Position numbers and translations under genes: made by a program. From positions 186,001 through 250,000 of the forward strand of contig NZ_AMRN01000006.1 of the NCBI RefSeq assembly GCF_000300275.1: DNA of 64,000 nucleotides. The letters are read 5' to 3'. The stretch is from Thalassospira profundimaris WP0211 (GTDB taxonomy: Bacteria > Pseudomonadota > Alphaproteobacteria > Rhodospirillales > Thalassospiraceae). The notes below the pieces were generated by a model. The model saw only the letters and a program-made list of their open reading frames with translations. It searched no databases and was not told where the DNA came from. Of this stretch, positions 1 to 8,386 are shown in pieces (within the stretch, counting starts at the first letter, position 1; the number at the start of each line of letters is the position of its first letter).

Positions 1-7
1 GCGTAAC

Positions 8-166
8 ATGAAAAACAAACTGTTTAATCCCGTCTTTCTGGTCCTGACCTCAATCATCCTGCCGATTGCCGCGTTTGAGGCCCTGGTGACAGACAATATC
101 GCCGCAAGCGACATTCTGTTTGCCCTGTTCTGTGCTGTCATGGCGCTGATTGTCGTGCGCAAATAA
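8..166 (+). CDS. small two-helix membrane protein
   Basis: A 52-residue reading frame from an ATG to TAA, starting MKNKLFNPVF. It has two hydrophobic stretches, roughly residues 8-25 and 35-50, separated by a short polar segment (TDNIAASD), and ends in a basic residue. This fits a small inner-membrane protein with two helices. I do not recognise a family. The sequence upstream is cut by the window edge, so the start cannot be checked against a ribosome binding site. Its stop lies just before the hairpin that terminates the convergent exporter gene. Confidence 0.55.
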   Translation: MKNKLFNPVFLVLTSIILPIAAFEALVTDNIAASDILFALFCAVMALIVVRK

Positions 167-167
167 A

Positions 168-198
168 AAGCCCGCCGATCCACCTGACCGACGGGCTT
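168..198 (-). terminator. rho-independent terminator of the LysE-type exporter gene
   Basis: Inverted arms AAGCCCG (168-174) and CGGGCTT (192-198). Read on the minus strand, the hairpin is followed by a run of T (TTTTTATT). It lies 23 bases past the exporter stop codon. Confidence 0.75.
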
Positions 199-220
199 AC
201 AAGAATATCTTGGCCAAACC

Positions 221-853
221 TTATGGGCGAAGGGCTGCCAGCTTGACGCCAAAGGCAATGAATACTGCCCCGGTGGTTGCCTTAAGCGCACGCTGGAAAC
301 GACCACTCCCGGCAAAGCGGGTCAGGCGTGCCAGCAACATGATCATGGCTGCAAACCAGATGGCGTTGATCGCCGCATGCAAGCACACCAGCATGAAGGC
401 CGAGGTCATCGCCCCCTCACCCACCGGGATGAATTGCGGAAACGCTGCCAGATAAAAGATCGAGACTTTCGGGTTCAGCGCATTGGTCAGAAACCCCTCG
501 CCATAGGCCTTGATCAGGGTGCGCTTGCGCTTCGCCGGTGATACTTCGGCAACCGTTTTCACCCCGCGCCAGGCATCGCGCAATGCCTTGAACCCGACCC
601 AGCACAAATAAGCCGCCCCCAAAAACTTCACGACCATGAAGGCCTGTGCCGATTGCACAAGAATCACGGAAATACCAAGGATCGACAAAGTCCCATGCAA
701 GTAAAAGGCCGTCACAAATCCGGCCACATTGGCCATGCCGGCCATACGTCCTGATGTCGGCACGGTCTTGGCGACCAGTACACCATTGGGGCCCGGCGAC
801 ATGACAAGCAGTGACGCAACCAATGCAAAACTCAAAACCTGTGACCAATCCAT
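221..853 (-). CDS. LysE/RhtB family amino-acid exporter
   Basis: A 210-residue inner-membrane protein of the LysE/RhtB translocator family, which exports amino acids such as lysine, homoserine or threonine. Visible marks are the N-terminal SPGPN motif (about residues 19-23), about six hydrophobic segments, and a mid-protein NALNPKVSIFYLAAFPQF stretch, the NPK motif region typical of the family. Length matches the usual 200-215 residues. It is transcribed alone, with a hairpin terminator directly downstream. The substrate cannot be told from sequence. Confidence 0.9.
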   Translation of the reverse strand: MDWSQVLSFALVASLLVMSPGPNGVLVAKTVPTSGRMAGMANVAGFVTAFYLHGTLSILGISVILVQSAQAFMVVKFLGAAYLCWVGFKALRDAWRGVKTVAEVSPAKRKRTLIKAYGEGFLTNALNPKVSIFYLAAFPQFIPVGEGAMTSAFMLVCLHAAINAIWFAAMIMLLARLTRFAGSGRFQRALKATTGAVFIAFGVKLAALRP

Positions 854-1208
854 GGGGCGATCCTTTGCAAATGATCAAACGGTGCGCATTGACTGATGAC
901 GTTTCGCACCTTGCATTGACTATATCCGGCCTTGATCAACCAACAAGAAAATCATTGTGACCATACATTTTCCGTGCCCGGTCCGGTCAGCCTGCCGGGA
1001 TCAGGAAAATGATAACTTCTGGGAAAATGATAAAGAATAGAAGTGGCCGCCAGGATCAGGCGGCACTACGGTCGGTGCAATAAAAATCAATATGGCAAAA
1101 GCCATGCAACGGCGGGGCACGAAACTCCCCACGAGCAAAATCTTCTGAAGTCTTGGCAATGTGCCTGCCCCAGCAGGCGCAATGTGAGCCCTGCTGACTA
1201 GGTTAAAC
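854..1208. other. 355-base intergenic region between divergent genes
   Basis: No convincing gene. It must hold the promoters of the exporter (leftward) and the inverse autotransporter (rightward). The short phrase GAAAATGATA occurs twice, near 1005 and 1023, in an AT-rich stretch. No clear hairpin or operator was recognised. Confidence 0.5.
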
Positions 1209-2882
1209 ATGCACGTTACCCGATCCATCCGCTCCATCGCCCTTTGCGCCCCTCTCCTGCTTGCCTCAACGCTTGGTAACGCCGAAACCGCGGGTCCTAA
1301 ATGGGGACCGCATATTGACCTGGAAGGCAAAGGTGGCACGGATCGTAACCTTGGCGAGACGGACCTGTTCATTCCGCTTTGGCAGGATGAGGACACATTG
1401 ACCTTCACCAGCCTTCGCGCCCGGATGGATGACAACAACAGCCACGAAGGGAACTTCGGTCTTGGCATCCGGCAGATGCTTGATTCGGGATGGAACATTG
1501 GCGGCTATGGTTACTTTGACCGCCGCCACAGCCCCTATGGCAACAAATTCAACCAATTGACATTCGGCGCCGAGGCCCTGTCGCTTGATTGGGATTTTCG
1601 CGCCAATGCCTATGTCCCGATCGGCACGACACAATACATGGAAGACAGTCTGAGTACTGTTGATGTGAGCGGCACCTCCTTGATGTACAATCAGGGTGAA
1701 GAACGCGCACTACGTGGCTTTGACGGGGAAATTGGCTGGCGCATTCCGTTATTTGCGGCTGATGCCGGACAGCAACTCCGTGCCTATGCCGGTGGCTATC
1801 GCTTTACGGAAGACGGTGTTGATACGGTACAGGGTCCGCGTGGGCGACTGGACCTGACCTTTGATGAAGTTCCCTTTTTGTGGGAAGGGTCGCGCTTTTC
1901 GCTCGGGGCGGAAATTCAGCATGACAGCCCACGGGGCACGCAGGGCTTTGCCAGCTTCCGTCTTCGTATCCCGTTGCAAGGCTTCGGCGATACGCCGAAA
2001 CCCCGCCTGAACGCGATGGAACGGCGCATGACCGATCCCATCATTCGCGACATTGATGTGGTCAGTCAGGCCGGACAGTTTTCAGAAGCAAGTGAAATCA
2101 CCCAGACTGCGGACGGGGAAACGATCACAGTTCTGAACAGCAACTCGACATCGGCGACGAACTTTGCAACTGAAATTGCCAATGCAGGTGCCAATTCCAC
2201 CGTGATCCTGAGCGGCAATTACACCGCGATCAATTCCGTCACAACGGTTCAGAGTGGACAAACAATTGTCGGGGGTGGCGCACTCGACATCAAAACCCCG
2301 ACAGGACGGTCAGTTACGGTCACCATTCCGGATGCATCAATCTCGGGCGAGGGAAGCAATGGCAGCGCCGGCGGTGGTAAGCGTTTCTTTAACATGGCCG
2401 ATAACAGCAGCCTGATTGGTGTGACCGCGAACGTTAACACAACAACCGGGTCAGCATACATCGTCCACATCGAAGGAAAGCAGAACGTTACCATTCGGAA
2501 CAACAAACTGACAACGCAGAACGTCAACTCAACCGCAGGCGCTATCATAATCAGAGACAGCCAGGATGTTACGATCAAGAATAATGTTTCATCCGTTACC
2601 TCCAATGCAAATGGTGCCCGATTCCTGGCGATTATCGGCAACAATTCCAACATCAGCATCGATGACAACAAGCTTTCCGTGAGCGGATCAGGCGTCGACA
2701 AGCGATTTGTATTCTTCGCCAATTCATCAACCACAAATAACCTGTCAGGGACAGGTAATACCACCAACAACGTCAACCCATGTGGTGACGGCGGCGGAAC
2801 CCTTCCCACCGTTACTGGCTCAGTCACGGTAGACGGCACCGCGGTAGACGGCACCGCAGTAAACAACCTCGAATGTCGATAG
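1209..2882 (+). CDS. inverse autotransporter: intimin/invasin-type beta-barrel with beta-helix passenger
   Basis: A 557-residue outer-membrane protein. Residues 1-26 are a signal peptide ending GNAETAG. Residues about 30-265 resemble the inverse-autotransporter beta-domain of intimin/invasin: alternating strands with the phrases GYGYFDRRHSPYGNKFNQ and ANAYVPIG. Residues about 275-557 form the exported part. It is rich in Asn, Ser, Thr and Val with repeated strand patterns (for example VTIRNNKL, VTIKNNV, ISIDDNKL) that suggest a right-handed parallel beta-helix of the pectate-lyase type instead of the usual Ig-like domains. Two Cys near the C-terminus (NPCGDG, NLECR) could form a terminal disulfide. 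No LysM domain is seen. A role in adhesion or surface binding is inferred; no catalytic residues are recognised. Confidence 0.8.
   Translation: MHVTRSIRSIALCAPLLLASTLGNAETAGPKWGPHIDLEGKGGTDRNLGETDLFIPLWQDEDTLTFTSLRARMDDNNSHEGNFGLGIRQMLDSGWNIGGYGYFDRRHSPYGNKFNQLTFGAEALSLDWDFRANAYVPIGTTQYMEDSLSTVDVSGTSLMYNQGEERALRGFDGEIGWRIPLFAADAGQQLRAYAGGYRFTEDGVDTVQGPRGRLDLTFDEVPFLWEGSRFSLGAEIQHDSPRGTQGFASFRLRIPLQGFGDTPKPRLNAMERRMTDPIIRDIDVVSQAGQFSEASEITQTADGETITVLNSNSTSATNFATEIANAGANSTVILSGNYTAINSVTTVQSGQTIVGGGALDIKTPTGRSVTVTIPDASISGEGSNGSAGGGKRFFNMADNSSLIGVTANVNTTTGSAYIVHIEGKQNVTIRNNKLTTQNVNSTAGAIIIRDSQDVTIKNNVSSVTSNANGARFLAIIGNNSNISIDDNKLSVSGSGVDKRFVFFANSSTTNNLSGTGNTTNNVNPCGDGGGTLPTVTGSVTVDGTAVDGTAVNNLECR
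2828..2857 (+). repeat. 15-bp tandem repeat, two copies
   Basis: GGTAGACGGCACCGC occurs twice back to back and encodes the repeated VDGTA peptide near the C-terminus of the inverse autotransporter. Such a repeat can gain or lose copies in frame. Confidence 0.8.
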
Positions 2883-2954
2883 TTTGATACTGTAAAAATC
2901 CGGCCGTATCGGCTTTGACTTGAATGTTCTTCTTTTGTTCCCTATTGTGACTAT

Positions 2955-4118
2955 ATGAAGAACAATATCAACCAAACCCACGCCCACACCCGGGCCGCCA
3001 TTTTTGATGATGGATGGTCAAACGCGAAATGTGATCTGAACATCTTGCCCTCCCGCGGACAAAAGGGACGCGGCGCGGTGTCCAATATTGACGGGCGATT
3101 TGAACGTCATATCCATCAGGCGGTTGATGACGGATGGCTGGGCACATTGATGGAAGATCAGGACGCCCCACGCACCAAAACCACCCTTGGCATAGATGGT
3201 GCGCGTTCTGTGATCACCCGCAATCAAAGCCCGGACGTGCCGTTTGATCGGTCGATCAATCCCTATCGCGGGTGTGAGCATGGCTGTGTCTATTGCTTTG
3301 CCCGTCCGACCCACGCCTATCTGGGTCTGTCGCCCGGTCTTGATTTTGAAACGAGGCTTTTCTGGAAGCCGGAAGCTGCCCAGCTTCTGCGCAAGCAACT
3401 GTCATCCAAGGCCTATCAACCCGCCCCGATTGTTATTGGCACAAGTACCGATCCCTATCAGCCAGTTGACCGTGACAAGCGACTGACGCGATCCATCATC
3501 GAAGTCCTGTCAGACTGTCAGCATCCCTTTTCCCTCATTACCAAAAGCGCACTGGTCACCCGCGATATTGACCTGATCGCACCAATGGCTGCCAAAAACC
3601 GGGCATCCGTCGCCGTTTCTGTCACAAGTCTTGATCATAGGTTGTCAAACCTTCTGGAACCCCGTGCCTCTGCCCCGCACCGCAGGCTTGAGGCCATCCG
3701 GAAGCTTTCAGATGCCGGCATTCCGGTCACCGTCCTTTGTGCTCCTATTATTCCGGGCCTCAATGATACGGAGATCGAAAAGATCGTTGCGGCTTGCAAG
3801 GACGCCGGTGCGCAATCGATTGGTCACATCGTCTTGCGGCTGCCGCTTGAAATCGCCGATCTGTTCGAAGAATGGCTGGAGGCCCATTACCCTGATCGCA
3901 AGGCAAAGGTGATGTCGCTGATCCGTCAGATGCGCGATGGTCAAACCTATCAATCGGAGTTCGGCACCCGCATGCGCGGCACGGGTCCGATTGCCGATCT
4001 GATCGCCAAACGCTTTGACGCTGCGCGCAAAAAGCATGGCCTGACCAACCGGTCTCTCAACCTTGATTGCAGCGGCTTCAAACGTCCCAGCGCGAACGGG
4101 CAAATGTCGCTGTTCTGA
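2955..4118 (+). CDS. PA0069-family radical SAM protein (SplB-like)
   Basis: A 387-residue radical SAM protein. The 4Fe-4S/SAM cluster motif is C107-x3-C111-x2-C114 in YRGCEHGCVYCFARP, followed by a GTSTDPYQPVDR phrase typical of spore-photoproduct-lyase-like proteins of the PA0069 family. About 100 residues precede the cluster motif, including an N-terminal segment of the DGWSNAKC type. The SplB-like name rests on sequence resemblance; the substrate is unknown, and a nucleic-acid repair role is only an inference from SplB. It is followed at 48 bases by a convergent S4-like gene. Confidence 0.85.
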   Translation: MKNNINQTHAHTRAAIFDDGWSNAKCDLNILPSRGQKGRGAVSNIDGRFERHIHQAVDDGWLGTLMEDQDAPRTKTTLGIDGARSVITRNQSPDVPFDRSINPYRGCEHGCVYCFARPTHAYLGLSPGLDFETRLFWKPEAAQLLRKQLSSKAYQPAPIVIGTSTDPYQPVDRDKRLTRSIIEVLSDCQHPFSLITKSALVTRDIDLIAPMAAKNRASVAVSVTSLDHRLSNLLEPRASAPHRRLEAIRKLSDAGIPVTVLCAPIIPGLNDTEIEKIVAACKDAGAQSIGHIVLRLPLEIADLFEEWLEAHYPDRKAKVMSLIRQMRDGQTYQSEFGTRMRGTGPIADLIAKRFDAARKKHGLTNRSLNLDCSGFKRPSANGQMSLF

Positions 4119-4165
4119 CATCAACAGCAACATTGCCATATCCCGCAACAGATACCCCATCCGGT

Positions 4166-4444
4166 TCAGTCCGCGCGCCGGATCAGCATCGTGCTTTTGC
4201 CCCCAACCGTGAGGCGCAGCACTTCGCCATCATCAAAGGCGTAGCTCAGGATATGATGGTCGGGATCAATGATCTGTTTGCCTTCGATGGTGACAGCACC
4301 ACGTGCAACCAGTTCACTTGCCGCCGTGCTGGTCTCGGCAAAACCGGCCATCAGAATAAGCGGCACCACACCAATCCCGTCTTTCAGGGCGTTCGGCGTG
4401 AAATCAAGTGTCGGCATGCGATCCGCAAGAGAGATATGGGTCAT
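4166..4444 (-). CDS. stand-alone S4-like RNA-binding domain protein
   Basis: A 92-residue protein whose body (about residues 22-85) resembles the C-terminal S4 domain of tyrosyl-tRNA synthetase. It shows a GIGVVPLILMAGFAETSTAASELVARG helix pair followed by a VTIEGKQIIDPDH strand-turn, which parallels the SxxEARRLIxxGGVxVNGxxV pattern of S4 domains. There is no synthetase catalytic core. The expected positively charged residues of helix 2 are largely missing (AASELVARG in place of EARRLIxQG), so RNA binding is uncertain. It probably binds RNA or is a relic of a synthetase tail. Convergent with the radical SAM gene. Confidence 0.6.
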   Translation of the reverse strand: MTHISLADRMPTLDFTPNALKDGIGVVPLILMAGFAETSTAASELVARGAVTIEGKQIIDPDHHILSYAFDDGEVLRLTVGGKSTMLIRRAD

Positions 4445-4746
4445 TTTCCGGTTTCCTTGTTGGTGAAGCCACCTCGGGCAAACCGGTTTATGGAAAAAAC
4501 AAAGGCCGCCCTGGGGCAGCCGGTCTTGGTTTAATTTACAAACACATCAACAGGCGCCGCGCTATGTGCACGACGTAAAATAGGCGTTCTGATGTGTAAC
4601 AATGTTTTCCATGCTTTTATGCATATGGCGCTTTTTTCGTTTGGTCAAGCCGCTTGTTGATCACACCCCAAACCAAAGAAAAACACCCGCCAGCAAAACC
4701 GGCGGGTGCAACGAAACATTGATGGCTTGGCCAAAAAGCGAAGATC
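4445..4746. other. 302-base intergenic region
   Basis: No gene recognised. It contains an imperfect GC-rich hairpin at about 4508-4526 and, at its right end, the terminator of the following minus-strand gene. Confidence 0.5.
4684..4708 (-). terminator. terminator downstream of the winged-helix-like gene
   Basis: Perfect arms CACCCGCC (4684-4691) and GGCGGGTG (4701-4708). On the minus strand the hairpin is followed by TTTTTCTTTGG. It ends the transcript of the gene whose stop lies at 4747. Confidence 0.75.
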
Positions 4747-5274
4747 CTAGCTGACAACCCGATAGCGGGCATGCACTGCCGGTTCGCTGATGATGGCGGG
4801 ATCGATCATGGCATTAACCGCGTCTTGTGCTTCGCTGGCGGCCACACCTTCGCGGTCCTTGGCGTTTACATTTCCATCTTCGCAAAGCGCCCTGGCACGT
4901 GCACTTTCAAAGAATCGCAAACCACGTTTTTCCATGACATACAGGGTTTCACCACCCCACTGTCCGGTCCAGACAAGACCAGAAAGACCTTCCATTTCCC
5001 GTTCAATCCGGGTCGGAGAAATCGGCATCCCGAGACAGGTGGTCAAAAGGAAGGAAAGTTCGGCTGCAGTCACCCCGTCTTCGCAGCACTCCTCGGCCAG
5101 AACCGACATCACCGCCATGGTCACAACCCGAAGCGAAACCTTTTCCGCATCAAGCCCCGGGAACCGGTTTTGCTGAAGTTCGACAATGTCGTTGGCAATA
5201 CGATCAACATCGCCACGAATGACATAACGGCCCCGCCATACCCGGCAGCTGCTTCTGACTTCCCACGCGCTCAT
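4747..5274 (-). CDS. uncharacterised protein, possible winged-helix fold
   Basis: A 175-residue protein starting MSAWEVRSSC; this ATG is chosen over one 22 codons upstream because GTGGGA lies just before it. The middle (about residues 45-120) is helical with the pattern of a small winged-helix domain: AVMSVLAEECCEDGVTAAELSFLLTT, then PTRIEREMEGLSGLVWTGQWGGETLYVMEKRGLRFFESAR, resembling helix-turn-helix plus wing in MarR/PadR-like proteins. No family can be named. It lies 87 bases downstream of another unknown gene on the same strand, and both carry a short (F/Y)V-x-RGDV phrase, which may be chance. Confidence 0.6.
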   Translation of the reverse strand: MSAWEVRSSCRVWRGRYVIRGDVDRIANDIVELQQNRFPGLDAEKVSLRVVTMAVMSVLAEECCEDGVTAAELSFLLTTCLGMPISPTRIEREMEGLSGLVWTGQWGGETLYVMEKRGLRFFESARARALCEDGNVNAKDREGVAASEAQDAVNAMIDPAIISEPAVHARYRVVS

Positions 5275-5361
5275 GATTTGGTCCCACCCGTTTTTGTTTG
5301 TCCCTGCTAAAAAAGATACAACAAACATACATAACGTCAATATCTTTTTCGACTTTTTGTA

Positions 5362-6021
5362 TTATTTCATACACTCATCACGAAACCAGCGGAAGCCATC
5401 AGTTGCAACGGTGTAACCGTCTTCGCCCTCGACTTCTTCAAGGTAGCCTCTTGCCACGGCTGCATGGAAATCCCGGCTAAAATTGCGCGGCATCCGCAGA
5501 TGATCCTGGCGGCGCAAAAGGCGGCGCACATCACCGCGCGTTACAAAACTCCTGCCATCGCGATATTGCAGCCAGATTGCCGCCAGCAAGATTATCTCGG
5601 CAAAGCCACGTGGTTGCAGGCGTCCGACCAGATCGGCAAAACTGCCAACAAACCCCGTAATGAACATGCCGGGATCTACTGCGCCGGAAAATGCCGCATC
5701 GCCTGTATTTCCATTGGCAAAATATGCCTCGCCTGCCCCCTGCACGCCACTGACTGCGGTCGGGGCGCGATCATTCGCCTTGCCCCCCGCACCTTCCTTT
5801 GCGAAGCCATCAACCGCGCCGTTCTCGTGCGGGCGACCGCCACCCGAAACACCAGGTACAGAACCATGCACCGCGCCAACAGCCATTCCCGGCACTGACG
5901 GCGCCTGCCCGAACAATGCAGCCATCACCACCGGCAAACGCGCAGGCGGAATCGCGCATTCGAGATCGACTGGCCCGAAGTCCCCTTCGCCGGAAAGCTT
6001 GACATGGATAATGGCTGGCAC
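5362..6021 (-). CDS. uncharacterised protein with Gly/Ala-rich linker
   Basis: A 219-residue protein. Residues 1-40 form a small hydrophobic/charged head (IHVKLSGEGDFGPVDLECAIPP). Residues 42-110 are low-complexity, rich in Gly, Ala, Val and Ser. The C-terminal 100 residues are helical (GFAEIILLAAIWLQYRDGRSFVTRGDVRRLLRRQ) and end in a wing-like EGEDGYTVATDGFRWF segment, suggesting a winged-helix module on a flexible tether. Function is unknown. It is co-directional with and upstream of the other winged-helix-like gene, so the two may form an operon. Confidence 0.55.
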   Translation of the reverse strand: MPAIIHVKLSGEGDFGPVDLECAIPPARLPVVMAALFGQAPSVPGMAVGAVHGSVPGVSGGGRPHENGAVDGFAKEGAGGKANDRAPTAVSGVQGAGEAYFANGNTGDAAFSGAVDPGMFITGFVGSFADLVGRLQPRGFAEIILLAAIWLQYRDGRSFVTRGDVRRLLRRQDHLRMPRNFSRDFHAAVARGYLEEVEGEDGYTVATDGFRWFRDECMK

Positions 6022-6292
6022 GGCTATATCACTCCTGAATTACACCGCAGCGATACCATACATTACGTACAATTTTCAACATCAATATTACATTTATGTA
6101 TACTAACTTACATTTAAGCCGAAGGATTGCCGTAACTTTGGCCTCGACAATTGCCGGTCCGCCACCGCACCATAATCCCGGCAATCAACCCATTCGCACC
6201 AATCCTGCGTGACGAACGGACGCCCCGGCACCAAACGCAGGGCGGTAAAATCAAGAACGCCATCAACCGCCACCAACGGGAGACCAGAAAAC

Positions 6293-7003
6293 ATGACACG
6301 CCTGATGTTTCGCGAAGACGCCTATGCAAAGAATTGCAACGCCACCGTCACCAGCATTTCGGATCGCGGGATCGAACTTGATCAAACGGTGTTTTACGCA
6401 ACCGCTGGCGGCCAATCGGGTGATATCGGCACACTAACCCTTGGCGATGGCACGGCCCTTCCCGTCGTTACCACGGTCAAGGATCGCGAAACCGGGCGTA
6501 TCTTGCACATCATTGCTGATGATCATCCCCTGCCCGCGGTTGGCGATACGATCACAGCCGAACTTGATTGGGACAATCGCCACAAGCTGATGCGCTTTCA
6601 CACCTGCCTGCATCTTTTGTGTGCCGTCATCGAAGGTGATGTCACGGGTGGCAACATCGCCGCCCACAAGGCGCGGCTGGACTTCAACCTGCCAGAGGTC
6701 ACACTCGACAAGGATGAAATCAGCGAGAAGCTTAACGAACTGATCGCACGCGATGCCGATGTCTATGACGGGGAAATCTCCGTGGCCGAACTTAAGGCCA
6801 ATCCGGAACTGGTGCGCACCATGTCGGTACAGCCGCCGATGGACGGACATTCCATCCGGACTGTCACCATCGAAGGGATCGATTTCCAACCCTGTGGCGG
6901 CACCCATGTGCGCAAAACCGGCGAGATCGGCAAGGTCATGGTTGCCAAGATCGAAAAGAAAGGCCGTCAGAACCGCCGGATCAATATCGTATTTAACAAC
7001 TAA
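6293..7003 (+). CDS. alanyl-tRNA editing protein (AlaXp, AlaRS editing-domain type)
   Basis: A 236-residue free-standing homologue of the alanyl-tRNA synthetase editing domain, which hydrolyses mischarged Ser-tRNA(Ala) or Gly-tRNA(Ala). Zinc ligands are visible as H103-x3-H107 in RFHTCLHLL and C201-x3-H205 in PCGGTHV. A Gly-rich GGQSGDIG loop lies near residue 40, as expected for the N-terminal beta-barrel (AlaX-M class). The start at 6293 is chosen because GGGAGA lies 9 bases upstream; an in-frame ATG at 6209 has a non-homologous leader. It is followed after 15 bases by a small unknown gene on the same strand. Confidence 0.9.
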   Translation: MTRLMFREDAYAKNCNATVTSISDRGIELDQTVFYATAGGQSGDIGTLTLGDGTALPVVTTVKDRETGRILHIIADDHPLPAVGDTITAELDWDNRHKLMRFHTCLHLLCAVIEGDVTGGNIAAHKARLDFNLPEVTLDKDEISEKLNELIARDADVYDGEISVAELKANPELVRTMSVQPPMDGHSIRTVTIEGIDFQPCGGTHVRKTGEIGKVMVAKIEKKGRQNRRINIVFNN

Positions 7004-7018
7004 GACAGGACCGTTCGC

Positions 7019-7357
7019 ATGGAACAGCCATCACTAGAATTTAACGGTTTCAGAGGGGCGTCACCAGAAGAAGGCTTGTTTCTTGAGTTTGACGTCATAG
7101 ACCCGAACTTGGGTTTTTGTAGCCCTGACGCGCCTCAACCAGACCGTAAACAAACAACGATTTTAGTGATAGTTGAGCCGGACGCTGTTCTCGAACTATC
7201 AAAAGATAGCCTGTTGCCACAGCTCCCCGATGAGGTGACATACCAGCTTTTCAAAGAACCGCTACTCCGCGCTATCTATAACAATCATTGGAACCTGGAG
7301 ACAGGAACGCCTCTGCAAACAAAGATCATAATCACTAGAAATGACATCATAGGTTAG
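7019..7357 (+). CDS. uncharacterised small protein, AT-rich
   Basis: A 112-residue reading frame beginning MEQPSLEFNGF, with AGGA about 10 bases upstream. It has no transmembrane segment and no recognisable motif. Its base composition and codons (ATA, TTA, AGA, CTA) are visibly more AT-rich than the flanking genes, which suggests later acquisition. It may be cotranscribed with the alanyl-tRNA editing gene 15 bases upstream. No function is proposed. Confidence 0.5.
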   Translation: MEQPSLEFNGFRGASPEEGLFLEFDVIDPNLGFCSPDAPQPDRKQTTILVIVEPDAVLELSKDSLLPQLPDEVTYQLFKEPLLRAIYNNHWNLETGTPLQTKIIITRNDIIG

Positions 7358-7496
7358 AGAGTGGTCACTGGCAGATTGCACGCGATCAGTTGCCTGCTTC
7401 AAGCTATGCCGTTACAAATTTAAATAGATTCAGGACCAAATTTAAAACAATCCCGGAACCAACCGGAAATCCACCACCGTCAATCGGAGCTTGTCC

Positions 7497-8354
7497 ATGA
7501 CCAACCCACTTTCCGACGCCCTTGTGTCCACCCAATGGCTTGCGGATCACCTTGATGCACCGGATGTACGCGTCGTCGATGCCAGCTGGTACATGCCAGC
7601 CGAAAACAAAAATGCCCGCGACTTCTATGATGCCGAACACATTCCGGGCGCGGTTTTCTTTGATATCGATGATATCGCCGCCGATGACAGCGCCCCGCTG
7701 CCGCACATGATGCCCGATGCGATCAAGTTTTCCGCCAAGGTCCGCAAACTCGGCCTCGGCGATGGTGTCCGTGTGGTTGTCTATAGCCAGAAGGGTTCCG
7801 CCCTTGCCGCCTGCCGTGCATGGTGGATGCTGCGCCATTTCGGCCATCATGATGTCGTCGTGCTTGATGGCGGCCTGCCAAAATGGATCGCCGAGGGACG
7901 CCCGGTCACCGACGCACCTACCCCGCCGCGCGAACGCCACTTTACCGCACGCGCCAACAGCTTTTTGCTGCGTGAATATGATCAGGTTCTCTCGAACGTC
8001 AAAACCAAACGCGAACAGCTGGTGGATGCCCGCGCGGGCGAACGCTTCCGCGGTGAAGTTGACGATCCTTGGGGCAAATCTGGCCACGTTCCCGGCTCCT
8101 ACAACCTGCCCTTTACCGAACTTCTGAACTCAGATGGCACGTTTAAGTCGGCGGATGAAATCAAGGCCGCGTTCGACGCAGCAGGTGTCGACCTTAACAA
8201 ACCGATTGTTGCAAGTTGCGGTTCGGGCGTTACCGCCTGTGTTCTTGCCATGGGGGCCTATATTTCCGGCCACAAACAGGTCGCGGTCTATGACGGATCC
8301 TGGGCGGAATGGGCCACCACGGAAGACAGCCCGGTTGATACCGGCCCGGCCTGA
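7497..8354 (+). CDS. sseA: 3-mercaptopyruvate sulfurtransferase
   Basis: A 285-residue tandem-rhodanese protein. It transfers sulfur from 3-mercaptopyruvate to a thiol or cyanide acceptor. The first rhodanese domain (about 1-140) is inactive and contains the DARWYMP-like VDASWYMP phrase. The second (about 155-280) carries the active-site loop CGSGVTAC with C241 as nucleophile; CGSGVT is the signature that separates mercaptopyruvate from thiosulfate sulfurtransferases. Start at ATG 7497 with CGGAG 7 bases upstream; an in-frame TTG at 7491 overlaps that site. Confidence 0.93.
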   Translation: MTNPLSDALVSTQWLADHLDAPDVRVVDASWYMPAENKNARDFYDAEHIPGAVFFDIDDIAADDSAPLPHMMPDAIKFSAKVRKLGLGDGVRVVVYSQKGSALAACRAWWMLRHFGHHDVVVLDGGLPKWIAEGRPVTDAPTPPRERHFTARANSFLLREYDQVLSNVKTKREQLVDARAGERFRGEVDDPWGKSGHVPGSYNLPFTELLNSDGTFKSADEIKAAFDAAGVDLNKPIVASCGSGVTACVLAMGAYISGHKQVAVYDGSWAEWATTEDSPVDTGPA

Positions 8355-8386
8355 AAATCCGGCCCCGTCCGTATCACACATTTAAA

